Part shown: positions 56,603 through 64,000 of the stretch, piece by piece
Layout: each line of letters starts with the position of its first letter
How positions within the stretch are numbered: position 1 is the stretch's first letter
Origin: Pseudomonas fluorescens
GTDB taxonomy: Bacteria > Pseudomonadota > Gammaproteobacteria > Pseudomonadales > Pseudomonadaceae
NCBI RefSeq assembly: GCF_902497625.1
Contig: NZ_CABVGX010000004.1
Span: forward strand, 1 to 64,000
Direction of reading: 5' to 3'
DNA: 64,000 bases
Notes under the pieces: generated by a model
The model's input: the letters and a program-made list of their open reading frames with translations, nothing else
What the model was told of the DNA's origin: nothing
Database searches by the model: none
Translations under genes and position numbers: made by a program

Positions 56603-56866
56603 TCAGGCGCTACGGCTCTGCTGATAGGTCGCCAACGCTGGCAACAATTGCCTGTCGATGGCCTGGCGCACGGCCGGCAGGATGGTCGCGCTGCTGGTGT
56701 ACATCTGCTTGACCATCGTGCGCAACGTCATCGCCCGTTCATCGTTCAAGCCTCGCACTGCGCACTCGCAAGCCTGCTCGGCCGTGGCGCCGTTCGGCAC
56801 TTGAAAACCCAATGACTTCAGCTGGCCCAGCAGGTCTTCCTGGTCAATCAAATCGGCGTACATCAT
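56603..56866 (-). CDS. Small hypothetical protein, about 87 residues
   Basis: The frame begins MMYADLIDQEDLLGQLKSLGFQVPNGATAEQACECAVRGL and continues NDERAMTLRTMVKQMYTSSATILPAVRQAIDRQLLPALATYQQSRSA. It is acidic at the start and helical throughout, with two Cys in EQACECA. AAGGA lies before the ATG at 56866. It has no signal peptide or membrane segment and I do not recognise a domain. It lies convergent with gbdR; a homologous hypothetical gene next to gbdR elsewhere would support it. I regard it as probably real on start-site and codon-bias grounds. Confidence 0.6.
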   Translation of the reverse strand: MMYADLIDQEDLLGQLKSLGFQVPNGATAEQACECAVRGLNDERAMTLRTMVKQMYTSSATILPAVRQAIDRQLLPALATYQQSRSA

Positions 56867-57080
56867 GACGCAATCCTTCTTCAGGGAACGGTGTCGTGGC
56901 TCGATTCTCGTAGGGGTGCGGGGTGGCGGCAAGGACGATTTGTCGCAATGGCCGCAATACCTATGAACAGGTCGTTTTCGGCTAACTTTCGAGAGGGCAG
57001 AGTGGGCAAACTGGATTCAGCTGGCTTCACGAAGGTTTGGTCACCCTCGCGCAACGGCTCCTCAACAGTACCCTCCTCAG

Positions 57081-57116
57081 CTCCGATCCTGTCACGGCTT
57101 GATCGGGGTTTTTTTT
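57081..57116 (+). terminator. Orphan intrinsic terminator; possible end of an unannotated small RNA
   Basis: CTCCGATC and GATCGGGG form an eight-base stem (one G-T pair) with a 12-base loop, followed by eight T. No plus-strand protein gene lies between gbdR (ending 56487) and here. A transcript would start in the 56867-57080 part of the 370-bp gap between the 87-aa gene and the gamma-butyrobetaine dioxygenase gene. The gap otherwise shows nothing I recognise; I did not match it to a known small RNA family. Confidence 0.75.
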
Positions 57117-57236
57117 GTCTGTGAATCAGGAGGGTTTGTGTTGCTTGAACTGACGCCATCGCGAGCAGTTGATCAGTGCTCGACGTCAAACCACTGAGAG
57201 CGATATCGGCTTGCCGGCGATGAACGACGACTCGGT

Positions 57237-58397
57237 CTAACGCTGCAACACCAAAATCCGCGACAACAACTCATCCCGATCCACATAGCATCCCTGGAAA
57301 TGCCTGGCGCCGCTGGCGGGGTCGAAGGCATTGCGCGCGTGAAGCGTGCGGCGGTTATCAAAACACCACATCTCCCCCGGATTGAGCCGCGTCAGCACCC
57401 GAAACTGCGCCTCGCGAGTCATCGCAATGAAGCGCCGATAAGCGCGATACAGCCGGGGCATTTCCTCCGCGGATGCATCGAACGGTCCGCGCAAAAAGTT
57501 CGCCATGCGTATTTCGGAAATCTGCCCCATGGCATCCAAAGCGATGATCGGCGCGAGACAGCGATAGTCGCTGTGACGGTCCTTGTTGCGAAACTCCACG
57601 GGGATTTCACACAGGGCTTTGAATGACTCGGTATCTTCCTCGCGCAGTGCTTCGGCGATGGCAAAACCGTCGACGAAGATGCTCTCGCCACCGTCGGCGT
57701 CATTGACCAGGCAATGTAAAAATTGCAGTCCCGGTTGCAACTCCCGAGTGGGCAGGTCGCTGTGCAATGGCAGGTTGAAAGCGGTGTAGGCGTTGCTGTC
57801 GGCATCGGCCTTGGACTGCACGTTGAACAACACACCGAAATTGCTCTCGCGGATGAAGGAAATACGCTCTGCGATCAGCTTCAGCGAACCGGGTTCGGTG
57901 GGCACGCCACGCACTTGTGTCAGGCCGATATCGCGCACCGCCAACAGCCATTGCAACAAGGCATCGTTGTCATTCATCAGCGCTTGATAATCGAACACCG
58001 GCAGCGACAAGTCACTTTTCCACAGCCTGGATTTTGGCTTGCCGGCCCGGCGTTCGGCGCGGGATTGGTCGTCATAGGCGTGGGCCCGCAACCAGCCCGG
58101 ATCGAAGCGGCTGAGATGACCGTCCTGCCACTGGACGCGCAGACAGCCCTGAGAGTCGACGCTCGTCTCTGCAGGCACCAGGTCTTGCGCAACGTCGACG
58201 ATTTCCAGCACCTGCTCACGGGTCACTGTGTAGACGCATTGCGGGCACGGGCAATTGTCCCGCAGCCATTGATGATGAAAAGGGCTGACACGGCCATCAG
58301 CCCATGTCGCCAGAACGCGATCCGCCAAGGCCTGCACGCCACTCAGCGCGCTGATCAACGGATAGGTACGGAAGTCGGCAAAAGCGACGGTGTTCAT
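57237..58397 (-). CDS. Gamma-butyrobetaine dioxygenase
   Basis: The 386-residue 2-oxoglutarate/Fe(II) enzyme hydroxylates gamma-butyrobetaine to L-carnitine. The N-terminal zinc domain has WLRDNCPCPQCV near residues 45-56. The TauD/TfdA catalytic core has the iron motif HSDLPTRE near residue 212 (H-x-D) and the distal His and Arg in MWCFDNRRTLHARNAFDPASGARHFQGCYVDRD near residues 345-377. Length matches known bacterial GBBH enzymes. It follows cdhB by 13 bp and is the last gene of the carnitine run, extending the pathway backwards to gamma-butyrobetaine. Confidence 0.93.
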   Translation of the reverse strand: MNTVAFADFRTYPLISALSGVQALADRVLATWADGRVSPFHHQWLRDNCPCPQCVYTVTREQVLEIVDVAQDLVPAETSVDSQGCLRVQWQDGHLSRFDPGWLRAHAYDDQSRAERRAGKPKSRLWKSDLSLPVFDYQALMNDNDALLQWLLAVRDIGLTQVRGVPTEPGSLKLIAERISFIRESNFGVLFNVQSKADADSNAYTAFNLPLHSDLPTRELQPGLQFLHCLVNDADGGESIFVDGFAIAEALREEDTESFKALCEIPVEFRNKDRHSDYRCLAPIIALDAMGQISEIRMANFLRGPFDASAEEMPRLYRAYRRFIAMTREAQFRVLTRLNPGEMWCFDNRRTLHARNAFDPASGARHFQGCYVDRDELLSRILVLQR

Positions 58398-58410
58398 GGC
58401 GATCTCCTTG

Positions 58411-58887
58411 TTATTTTTTGCGGGGTAGCGCGATCACTCGGCCAATGTAGTCCGGGGTGGGCAGGTCGGTTTGTTGCGCAACGATGGCTTGCAGCTTGCC
58501 TAGCGTTTCTTCGCTGAACGGCGCGGAGCGAGGACCGACGAGGTCGACGTGCAGCAGCATTTGTTCGTTGCCCGCCAGCTCTTTGTCGTTACCGGCCAGA
58601 TGCAGACTGTGATAGAGGTGTAAGCGTTTGCTGTCGTGAGCGATGATCTGGGTGCGCACTTCAACGTCAGCGTCGAGCTTCACTTCATGCAGGTAATTGA
58701 GGTGCAGCTCAAGGGTAAACAACGAATGGCCGCTGGCTTCGCGGTTGTTGCTATCCAAGCCTAGCCGGTCCATCAGCGCATCGGTGGCGTAGCTGAAAAT
58801 CAGCAGGTAAAACGCGTCGCGCAGGTGGCCGTTGTAGTCGACCCAATCGGGGATGATTCTGCTTTGGTAGGTCGTAAGAGCAGGCAT
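58411..58887 (-). CDS. cdhB: Betainyl-CoA thioesterase CdhB
   Basis: The 158-residue hotdog protein begins MPALTTYQSRIIPDWVDYNGHLRDAFYLLIFSYATDALM, where DYNGHL is the 4-hydroxybenzoyl-CoA thioesterase-type catalytic Asp region. In P. aeruginosa the equivalent gene in this cluster (cdhB) is assigned to betainyl-CoA hydrolysis, giving free glycine betaine. ATG 58887 is favoured over the frame opening at 58977, since GGAGTT precedes it. It lies between cdhA and the dioxygenase gene. Confidence 0.85.
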   Translation of the reverse strand: MPALTTYQSRIIPDWVDYNGHLRDAFYLLIFSYATDALMDRLGLDSNNREASGHSLFTLELHLNYLHEVKLDADVEVRTQIIAHDSKRLHLYHSLHLAGNDKELAGNEQMLLHVDLVGPRSAPFSEETLGKLQAIVAQQTDLPTPDYIGRVIALPRKK

Positions 58888-58917
58888 GCGATCAACTCCT
58901 GAAGTAACGAGGATCTG

Positions 58918-58998
58918 CAGGTGCCGGCTCGCCGGCGACGGGCAATGCGGTTTTCCTGTGAAACCGCGTTGATTCAATCGCCAGCAAGCCGGCTCCTA
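58918..58998. repeat. REP-like palindrome between cdhB and cdhA
   Basis: AGGTGCCGGCTCGCCGGCGA faces TCGCCAGCAAGCCGGCTCCTAC, with inner AAACCGC repeats. It is a relative of family C with diverged arms. It interrupts the carnitine gene run. Confidence 0.65.
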
Positions 58999-59014
58999 CG
59001 GAACACGGTGATGG

Positions 59015-59980
59015 TCAGTCAGCAAAAGCCATTCCGTGCTTTTCCTTGGTGGTCTTGACCGCTTCCAGCACCGCCAGCAGGCAATCGTCCCGATAACGCT
59101 CAAGCGCCGAAATGCTGTGCGTTCCCAGCTGGTCGCTTGTTCCGTCCACCACATCGTCAATCAACTTGTCGGTCAATTCCGGCGCCGGCAGATAGGTCCA
59201 CGGCAACTTTAACGCCGGGCCGAATTGCGCCATGAAGTGACGCATGCCGGCATCGCCACCCGCCAGTGTGTAGGTAAGAAATGTGCCCATGAACGACCAG
59301 CGCAGGCCTGCGCCAAAACGGATCGCGTCGTCGATTTCGCCAGTCGTCGCCACTCCGTCGTTAACCAGATGCAATGCTTCGCGCCACAGCGCTTCGAGCA
59401 GACGGTCAGCGATGAAACCGGGCACTTCCTTGCGTACATGCAGCGGGCGCATGCCCAGCGCTTCATAAACTTTCATCGCCGCTTGCACCGCTTCCGGCGC
59501 AGTGTTTTTGCCACCCACGACTTCCACCAGCGGCAACAGGTAAACCGGGTTGAACGGATGCCCGACCACGCAGCGTTCCGGGTGCGTCGAGCTCTCGTAA
59601 AACTCGCTCGGCAGCAACCCCGACGTGCTGGAGCCGATCAGCGCATTCGGCTTCGCCGCCGCGCTGATTTTGCTGTGCAGTTCCAGTTTCAGATCCAGAC
59701 GCTCGGGGGCACTTTCCTGAATGAAATCGGCATCGCGAACGCATTCTTCGATGGTAGCGACAACGCGTAAACGGTCCTGTGAAGCGCCCGGTGCCAGGCC
59801 TTGCTTCTCCAGCGCGCCCCAAGCATTGGCCACGCGTTTGCGCAGGGCTGCTTCGGCGCCGGGCGCAGGGTCCCAAGCCACTACGTCGAGGCCGTGAGCG
59901 AGGGCGCGGGACACCCAGCCGCTGCCGATGACACCGCTGCCCAAGGCAGCGAAGGTTTTGATATCAGTGATAAAGCTCAT
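59015..59980 (-). CDS. cdhA: L-carnitine dehydrogenase
   Basis: The 321-residue NAD-dependent enzyme oxidises L-carnitine to 3-dehydrocarnitine. The Rossmann motif is [34 protein letters not shown] near residues 10-45, and [23 protein letters not shown] near residue 135 carries the catalytic His of the 3-hydroxyacyl-CoA dehydrogenase fold. Later parts form the dimerising helical domain. There is no fused thioesterase domain, matching the separate cdhB. AGGACG precedes ATG 59980. Confidence 0.95.
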   Translation of the reverse strand: MSFITDIKTFAALGSGVIGSGWVSRALAHGLDVVAWDPAPGAEAALRKRVANAWGALEKQGLAPGASQDRLRVVATIEECVRDADFIQESAPERLDLKLELHSKISAAAKPNALIGSSTSGLLPSEFYESSTHPERCVVGHPFNPVYLLPLVEVVGGKNTAPEAVQAAMKVYEALGMRPLHVRKEVPGFIADRLLEALWREALHLVNDGVATTGEIDDAIRFGAGLRWSFMGTFLTYTLAGGDAGMRHFMAQFGPALKLPWTYLPAPELTDKLIDDVVDGTSDQLGTHSISALERYRDDCLLAVLEAVKTTKEKHGMAFAD

Positions 59981-60025
59981 GGCGACGTCCTAAAAGAATT
60001 CGGTGATCCAGTGTGGGAGCGGGCT

Positions 60026-60163
60026 TCTGTGGCGAGGGGGCTTGCCCCCGTTCGGCTGCGCAGCAGTCGCAAAAACATTGCATGCGGTGTGGCTGACACA
60101 CTGCGGTTACAGGTTTTGGGGCCGCTTCGCGACCCAACGGGGGGCAAGCCCCTCGCCACACAT
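60026..60163. repeat. REPIN, family D
   Basis: TGTGGCGAGGGGGCTTGCCC and GGGGGCAAGCCCCTCGCCACA-type arms are clear, with CGTTCGGCTGCGCAGC and GGCCGCTTCGCGACC as differing inner arms. It lies between cdhA and cdhC, so the carnitine transcript crosses this strong hairpin. Confidence 0.9.
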
Positions 60164-60194
60164 GCTCCCTTCCACAGGTAATGTGTGGTTCGGC

Positions 60195-61082
60195 TCAACC
60201 GCGCTGGGTCAGGCCCATTTTGATCCGGCCTTCCGCCGGGGTCAGAACCCGCGCGCCGAGGCGACTGAGGATTTGCGATGCGCGTTCGACCAATTGGCCG
60301 TTGGTCGCCAGTACGCCCTTGTCCAGCCAGATGTTGTCTTCCAGCCCGACCCGCACGTTGCCGCCCAGCAGCACCGCTTGCGCCGCCATCGGCATCTGCA
60401 TGCGGCCGATGCCAAACCCGGCCCAGACCGCATTGGCCGGCAGGTTGTCGACCATGGCTTTCATGGTGGTGGTGTCAGCCGGTGCGCCCCACGGGATGCC
60501 CAGGCACAGCTGAAACAGCGGGTCGTCGAGCAGACCTTCCTTGATCATCTGCTTGGCGAACCACAGATGGCCGGTGTCGAAAATTTCCAGCTCGGCCTTG
60601 ACACCCAACTCTTGAATGCGTTTGGCCCCGGCCCGCAGCTGCGCCGGGGTGGACACATAAATGGTGTCGCCATCGCCGAAATTCAGGGTGCCGCAATCGA
60701 GCGTACAAATTTCCGGCAACAGTTCTTCGACGTGCGCCAGGCGAGTCAACGGGCCGACCAGATCAGTGTTCGGGCCAAACTCCATTGGGTTCTCCCCGGC
60801 GCCGATTTCCAGGTCGCCGCCCATGCCGGCGGTGAGGTTGACAATGATGTCGACGTCGGCCTCGCGGATGCGCTCCATCACTTCGCGGTACAGCGCGACG
60901 TCGCGGCTGAACTTGCCGGTTTCAGGGTTGCGTACGTGGCAGTGGACCACGGTGGCGCCAGCTTTGGCGGCTTCCACGGCGGCGGCGGCGATTTGTTTCG
61001 GGGTGACCGGCACGTGTGGGCTTTTGGCGGTCGTGTCGCCAGCACCGGTCAGTGCGCAGGTGATGATGACGTCGTGATTCAT
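60195..61082 (-). CDS. cdhC: 3-dehydrocarnitine cleavage enzyme (BKACE family)
   Basis: The 295-residue zinc enzyme converts dehydrocarnitine and acetyl-CoA into acetoacetate and betainyl-CoA. BKACE signatures are [28 protein letters not shown] at the N-terminus, the metal motif [15 protein letters not shown] near residue 45, and [29 protein letters not shown] near residue 250. It sits between caiX and cdhA, as in P. aeruginosa. AGGAAC precedes ATG 61082. Confidence 0.95.
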   Translation of the reverse strand: MNHDVIITCALTGAGDTTAKSPHVPVTPKQIAAAAVEAAKAGATVVHCHVRNPETGKFSRDVALYREVMERIREADVDIIVNLTAGMGGDLEIGAGENPMEFGPNTDLVGPLTRLAHVEELLPEICTLDCGTLNFGDGDTIYVSTPAQLRAGAKRIQELGVKAELEIFDTGHLWFAKQMIKEGLLDDPLFQLCLGIPWGAPADTTTMKAMVDNLPANAVWAGFGIGRMQMPMAAQAVLLGGNVRVGLEDNIWLDKGVLATNGQLVERASQILSRLGARVLTPAEGRIKMGLTQRG

Positions 61083-61171
61083 GAGGCGGGTTCCTGTTCT
61101 TTATGGAATGGCGGGCGTGTTGATCCCGTTCGCAGCCCGGGCGGGCTGCGTTTCGCTGGTTCAATTTGGGA

Positions 61172-62116
61172 TTATTTGGTGGTGAGTTTCAGGTTGTCGG
61201 CAGCCGGTTTTCCGTCGAAAGTGGTCACGCCTTCAAGCCAGCGTTGCTTGTCTTGAGGATGATCTTTCAGCCATTGTTTGGCGGACTCGAGGGCATCCTT
61301 GTGATCCAGCAGCGGCTGCATCATCCGGCTCTCGTCTTCAGCGGTGTAGGTCAGGTTGCTCAGCAAGCGGCCAATGTTCGGGCACTGCTGCGCGTAGTTT
61401 GGCGAGGTGACCGTCCAGACCGTGGCCATGCCTTCGTTCGGGCCCAGCGCGTCTTCGCTGCCGGTGAGGTAAGTCAGCTGCACATTGACGTTCATCGGGT
61501 GCGGCGCCCAGCCGAAGAACACCACCGCTTCTTTACGCCGCACGGCGCGATCCACCGCCGAGAGCATGCCGGCCTCGCTGGACTCGACCAACTGGAACTT
61601 GCCGAGGCCAAACTGGTTTTTGGCGATCATCGCCTTGATCTGCGTGTTGGCCCCCGAGCCGGGTTCGATGCCGTAAATCTTGCCGCCCAGTTCCTTCTCG
61701 AATTTGGCGATGTCGGCGAAGGTTTTCAGACCCTTGTCGGCGAGGTAAGTCGGTACCGCGAGGGTGGCGCGCGCGTCTTTCAGGCTCGGCGCGTCGAGAA
61801 CTTTGACCTGCTTGGCTTCGACAAATGGTGTGATGGTCTGGGTCATCAGCGGGTTCCAGTAACCGAGGAACAGGTCCAGGCGCTGATCGCGGATCCCGGC
61901 GAAGATGATTTGCTGGGAGGCGCTGGTTTGTTTGGTGTTGTAGCCGAGGCCGTCGAGCAGCACCTGGGTCATGGCGCTGGTGGCGATCACGTCGGTCCAG
62001 TTGACCACGCCCATGCGCACGTTCTTGCACGATTCGGGTTCGGCCGCCATGACGCTGGCGCTGAAGAAAGCGGTACCGCTGAGTGCAAGAACACAGCTGC
62101 TGATCAGTTGTTTCAT
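61172..62116 (-). CDS. caiX: Periplasmic carnitine-binding protein CaiX
   Basis: The 314-residue protein has a signal peptide (MKQLISSCVLALSGTAFFSASVMAA). Binding-domain features are MGVVNWTDVIATSAMTQVLLDGLGY, LDLFLGYWNPLMTQT and AVVFFGWAPHPMNVNVQLTYLTG. It shares the tryptophan pattern of cbcX but is a different paralogue. In P. aeruginosa CaiX hands carnitine to the CbcWV core; no second permease lies here, supporting that. It starts the carnitine run at 62116. Confidence 0.93.
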   Translation of the reverse strand: MKQLISSCVLALSGTAFFSASVMAAEPESCKNVRMGVVNWTDVIATSAMTQVLLDGLGYNTKQTSASQQIIFAGIRDQRLDLFLGYWNPLMTQTITPFVEAKQVKVLDAPSLKDARATLAVPTYLADKGLKTFADIAKFEKELGGKIYGIEPGSGANTQIKAMIAKNQFGLGKFQLVESSEAGMLSAVDRAVRRKEAVVFFGWAPHPMNVNVQLTYLTGSEDALGPNEGMATVWTVTSPNYAQQCPNIGRLLSNLTYTAEDESRMMQPLLDHKDALESAKQWLKDHPQDKQRWLEGVTTFDGKPAADNLKLTTK

Positions 62117-62202
62117 GTCGGTTTCCTCGGCAGACGTTATTGTGGGTCCGGGCGTCTGTGCGCCGGTGATGCCAAGTTACGCAGCTTGGCCCCCGCACAA
62201 GC

Positions 62203-62239
62203 GCACTACGGCGACCAGCACTTGCACTGTAGCGACCTG
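62203..62239. promoter_or_regulatory. 21-bp-spaced direct repeats in the caiX/cdhR divergent promoter
   Basis: GCACTACGGCGACCAG (62203-62218) and GCACTGTAGCGACCTG (62224-62239) agree at 12 of 16 positions and start exactly 21 bp apart. The complement of the core (GGTCGC) also occurs in the cbcX/sdaB repeats. They lie between caiX and cdhR and fit an AraC-type activator site (CdhR or GbdR). Confidence 0.68.
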
Positions 62240-62321
62240 TGCTCTTGAATGCCGTTGGTAACCGGCGTATCAACGTCTCCACGTTACCTGTCTCTCGTTA
62301 CCTGCCATTCGAGCGCGTCTA

Positions 62322-63266
62322 ATGCCTCAGGATTTTTACTTCTTGTTGATGCCGGGTTTTTCGGCCATCGGTTTCATCTCGGCCATCGAACCGCTGCGGG
62401 TCGCCAATCGCTTTCGCGGCGAGCTGTATCGTTGGCATGTGCTGAGTGCCGATGGCGCCGCGGTGTTGGCGAGCAACGGCATGTCGGTGAACGCTGATGC
62501 GGCGCTGGAACCCTTGAAGAAAGGCGCAACGCTGCTGGTGATCGCAGGTTTCGAACCTCTGAAGTTCGCCACCCCGGCATTGCAGCATTGGCTACGCCGA
62601 CTCGACAGTGAAGGCGTGACACTGGGCGCTATCGACACGGGCAGTTTTGTCCTCGCCGAAGCGGGCCTGCTCGATGGCTATCGGCTGACGTTGCACTGGG
62701 AAGCCATCGACGCGTTCAGTGAATCCTATCCACAGCTCAGCGTGACCCAGGAGCTGTTCGAGATCGATCGCCAGCGCATTACATCCGCTGGCGGCACTGC
62801 CTCCATCGACCTGATGCTGGACCTCATCGCCCAGGCACATGGCCCGGAACTGGCGATCCAGGTGAGCGAACAATTCGTACTCGGCCGCATCCGCCCGCGC
62901 AAGGACCATCAACGCATGGAAGTGGCTACGCGTTATGGCATTCGCAACAAAAAACTGGTGCACGTCATCGGCGAGATGGAGCAGCACAGCGAGCCGCCGC
63001 TGAGTACGCTGGCGCTGGCGGAATCGATCAGGGTCACGCGCCGGCAGCTGGAGCGCTTGTTTCGCCTGCATCTGAACGATACGCCGAGCAATTTCTACCT
63101 GCGCCTGCGATTGGATAAGGCGCGGCAGCTACTTCGACAGACGGACATGAGCGTGCTGGAAGTGAGTATTGCCTGCGGATTTGAATCGCCGTCGTATTTC
63201 ACCCGCAGTTATCGGGCGCGGTTTGCGCGCTGTCCTCGGGAAGATCGGCGCACTGCAAAAGCATAA
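62322..63266 (+). CDS. cdhR: AraC-family activator CdhR (carnitine-responsive)
   Basis: The 314-residue protein parallels GbdR in design. The N-terminal DJ-1/PfpI-like domain starts YFLLMPGFSAIGFISAIEPLRVANR, but its nucleophile position reads GAIDTGSFVLAEAGLLDGY, with Asp where GbdR has Cys. The C-terminal AraC domain (about residues 205-310) ends SVLEVSIACGFESPSYFTRSYRARFARCPREDRR. CdhR activates caiX-cdhCAB with carnitine as signal in P. aeruginosa. Divergent from caiX with direct repeats in between. Confidence 0.92.
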   Translation: MPQDFYFLLMPGFSAIGFISAIEPLRVANRFRGELYRWHVLSADGAAVLASNGMSVNADAALEPLKKGATLLVIAGFEPLKFATPALQHWLRRLDSEGVTLGAIDTGSFVLAEAGLLDGYRLTLHWEAIDAFSESYPQLSVTQELFEIDRQRITSAGGTASIDLMLDLIAQAHGPELAIQVSEQFVLGRIRPRKDHQRMEVATRYGIRNKKLVHVIGEMEQHSEPPLSTLALAESIRVTRRQLERLFRLHLNDTPSNFYLRLRLDKARQLLRQTDMSVLEVSIACGFESPSYFTRSYRARFARCPREDRRTAKA

Positions 63267-63280
63267 AACACCCGAGAAAC

Positions 63281-63371
63281 CTGTGGGAGCGGGCTTGCTC
63301 GCGAAGGCGGCGTGTCAGGAAAGACATACATCATTTGCAACGCCGCATTCGCGAGCAAGCCCGCTCCCACA
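63281..63371. repeat. REPIN, family C
   Basis: CTGTGGGAGCGGGCTTGCTC and its complement are clean arms around a 40-base centre. It lies between the convergent cdhR and DUF3010 stop codons. Confidence 0.93.
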
Positions 63372-63390
63372 TTTTGATCTACGGTCGCGC

Positions 63391-63807
63391 CTACTTCTTC
63401 ACCAGCGCCGAACAGGCCGCTTTATACGCTTCATGCTGATACTTGTTCAGCGTCCCGGGCAGCTCGAAATCATGCTTCTTCGCCTGCGCATTGATCGTCT
63501 GCGGTGACCACAGCGTCACCTCGCAGCTTTCCAGCAACTGAAAAATGCCCTCGATCTTGAACGTGGTCGGTCCGCCGGCAAACTCGCCTTTCTTGCTGCG
63601 CTTCTTGATCGCAATCCGGTCGATGGAATTCTCCCGAACGAACGACGCTATATGCGCGGCAAAGACTTTGACATTGGCCGCCTCGTCGTCATCGTCGAGG
63701 GCAATTTTCTTGGTCGCCAGTGGCAGATGGTTCAGCACCTGACCGTCGAGGGACGCCACGGCAATGATCGCTTCGCTGCCTTTGATTTCGATGCCGCAGA
63801 TTTTCAT
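63391..63807 (-). CDS. DUF3010 family protein
   Basis: The 138-residue protein begins MKICGIEIKGSEAIIAVASLDGQVLNHLPLATKKIALDDDDEA and continues SIDRIAIKKRSKKGEFAGGPTTFKIEGIFQLLESCEVTLWSPQTINAQAKKH. The start has a weak actin/RNase H-like strand pattern with Gly-Ile-Glu. Its length and sequence match DUF3010, which has no known function. ATG 63807 gives the standard N-terminus; 63822 is also possible. It lies just upstream of the XRE pseudogene. Confidence 0.82.
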   Translation of the reverse strand: MKICGIEIKGSEAIIAVASLDGQVLNHLPLATKKIALDDDDEAANVKVFAAHIASFVRENSIDRIAIKKRSKKGEFAGGPTTFKIEGIFQLLESCEVTLWSPQTINAQAKKHDFELPGTLNKYQHEAYKAACSALVKK

Positions 63808-63837
63808 GTCCATCCCTTTCACAAAATGTGGTGCAGC

Positions 63838-64000
63838 TTACAGCTCAAGCTGACTGGCTGTGATACCAAAAGCCTTGGCAATTTTTCGTGAGGCGCCTTA
63901 CGCGGCTTCGCCACGCTCTTTTGCTGGGCAAACGCCGATTGAGAGATTCGCGCCATCGACGATGCGACTGACCACTTCGCGGGGGATCAAATGAGTTTCC
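63838..64000 (-). pseudogene. Broken XRE-type helix-turn-helix gene, cut by the right edge
   Basis: Three pieces in alternating frames make one recognisable antitoxin-like protein. Reading from the edge: ETHLIPREVVSRIVDGA, then in the next frame RISQSAFAQQKSVAKPRKAPHEK, then in the first frame again IAKAFGITASQLEL and a TAA stop at 63838-63840. The first junction lacks the usual LGLTQAEVA-type helix, consistent with an internal deletion. The second is cured by adding one base to the five-T run at 63882-63886. XRE proteins of this kind are usually antitoxins or small regulators. The remainder lies beyond the window. Confidence 0.72.

Noticed and set aside
56891..57124. 77-codon plus-strand frame over the orphan terminator
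   Set aside because: The frame runs through the terminator hairpin and T tract, and its predicted protein looks random; a noncoding transcript is more likely.

Overview
The window is chromosomal DNA from a Pseudomonas species, most likely of the P. fluorescens group. Three things point there. GC content is high, with dense genes and strong antisense open frames. Gene order around metK/tkt/epd/pgk/fba and around bet/cbc/gbdR/cdh follows what I recall of P. aeruginosa PAO1 (about PA0546-PA0555 and PA5372-PA5389). About twenty REP/REPIN-type palindromes of four sequence families fill the intergenic gaps. I see no rRNA, tRNA, CRISPR array, insertion sequence or prophage.

Region 1 (1-5.3 kb): rhlE (cut by the left edge), a periplasmic solute-binding protein, then metF and ahcY. 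ahcY has a clear S-adenosylhomocysteine (SAH) riboswitch and a sigma70-like promoter in its leader.
Region 2 (5.3-16.3 kb): a mixed block with a YciA-like thioesterase, an FNT transporter, a LysR/VOC/amidase cassette with more AT-rich codon use, a Na+/H+ antiporter, MFS and DMT transporters, MAPEG, MltA, a lipid-anchored c-type cytochrome and a DUF1090 protein.
Region 3 (16.3-27.3 kb): ligB, then metK behind an ArsR-methyltransferase fusion gene. A perfect 12+2+12 palindrome separates that pair from divergent tkt-epd-pgk-(two lipoproteins)-fba, the Calvin/pentose-phosphate/lower-glycolysis cluster. With ahcY and metF, the window holds most of the SAM/methyl cycle.
Region 4 (27.4-43 kb): a signal-less PL7 alginate lyase, a REC-PAS-GGDEF-EAL protein, a YgjP-like metallopeptidase, a small winged-helix protein, an ElaA-like acetyltransferase, another solute-binding protein, a YccS-type FUSC protein, a YhiN-type flavoprotein, dbpA, a DHA2 drug exporter and a stand-alone TldD/PmbA-type protease pair.
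Region 5 (43-63.3 kb): one long quaternary-amine block. betIBA and divergent betT take up choline and oxidise it to glycine betaine. cbcXWV is an ABC importer for choline/betaine/carnitine. sdaB deaminates the serine that betaine breakdown eventually yields. GbdR is the betaine/dimethylglycine-responsive activator. The run caiX-cdhC-cdhA-cdhB-gamma-butyrobetaine dioxygenase, with divergent cdhR, converts gamma-butyrobetaine to carnitine, then to dehydrocarnitine, then to betainyl-CoA and betaine.
Region 6 (63.4 kb to the end): a DUF3010 protein and a broken XRE-type helix-turn-helix gene running off the right edge.

Signals not explained by genes: the 26-bp palindrome between the ArsR-fusion gene and tkt; pairs of direct repeats spaced exactly 21 bp in the cbcX/sdaB and caiX/cdhR divergent promoters; an orphan intrinsic terminator near 57.1 kb that may end an unannotated small RNA; a 20-bp palindromic BetI-type operator; a heptamer repeat abutting the metF ribosome-binding site; and a three-copy 69-70-bp tandem repeat after fba. 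I found no clearly novel multi-gene system. The strongest candidates for follow-up are these regulatory elements and the LysR/VOC/amidase cassette.
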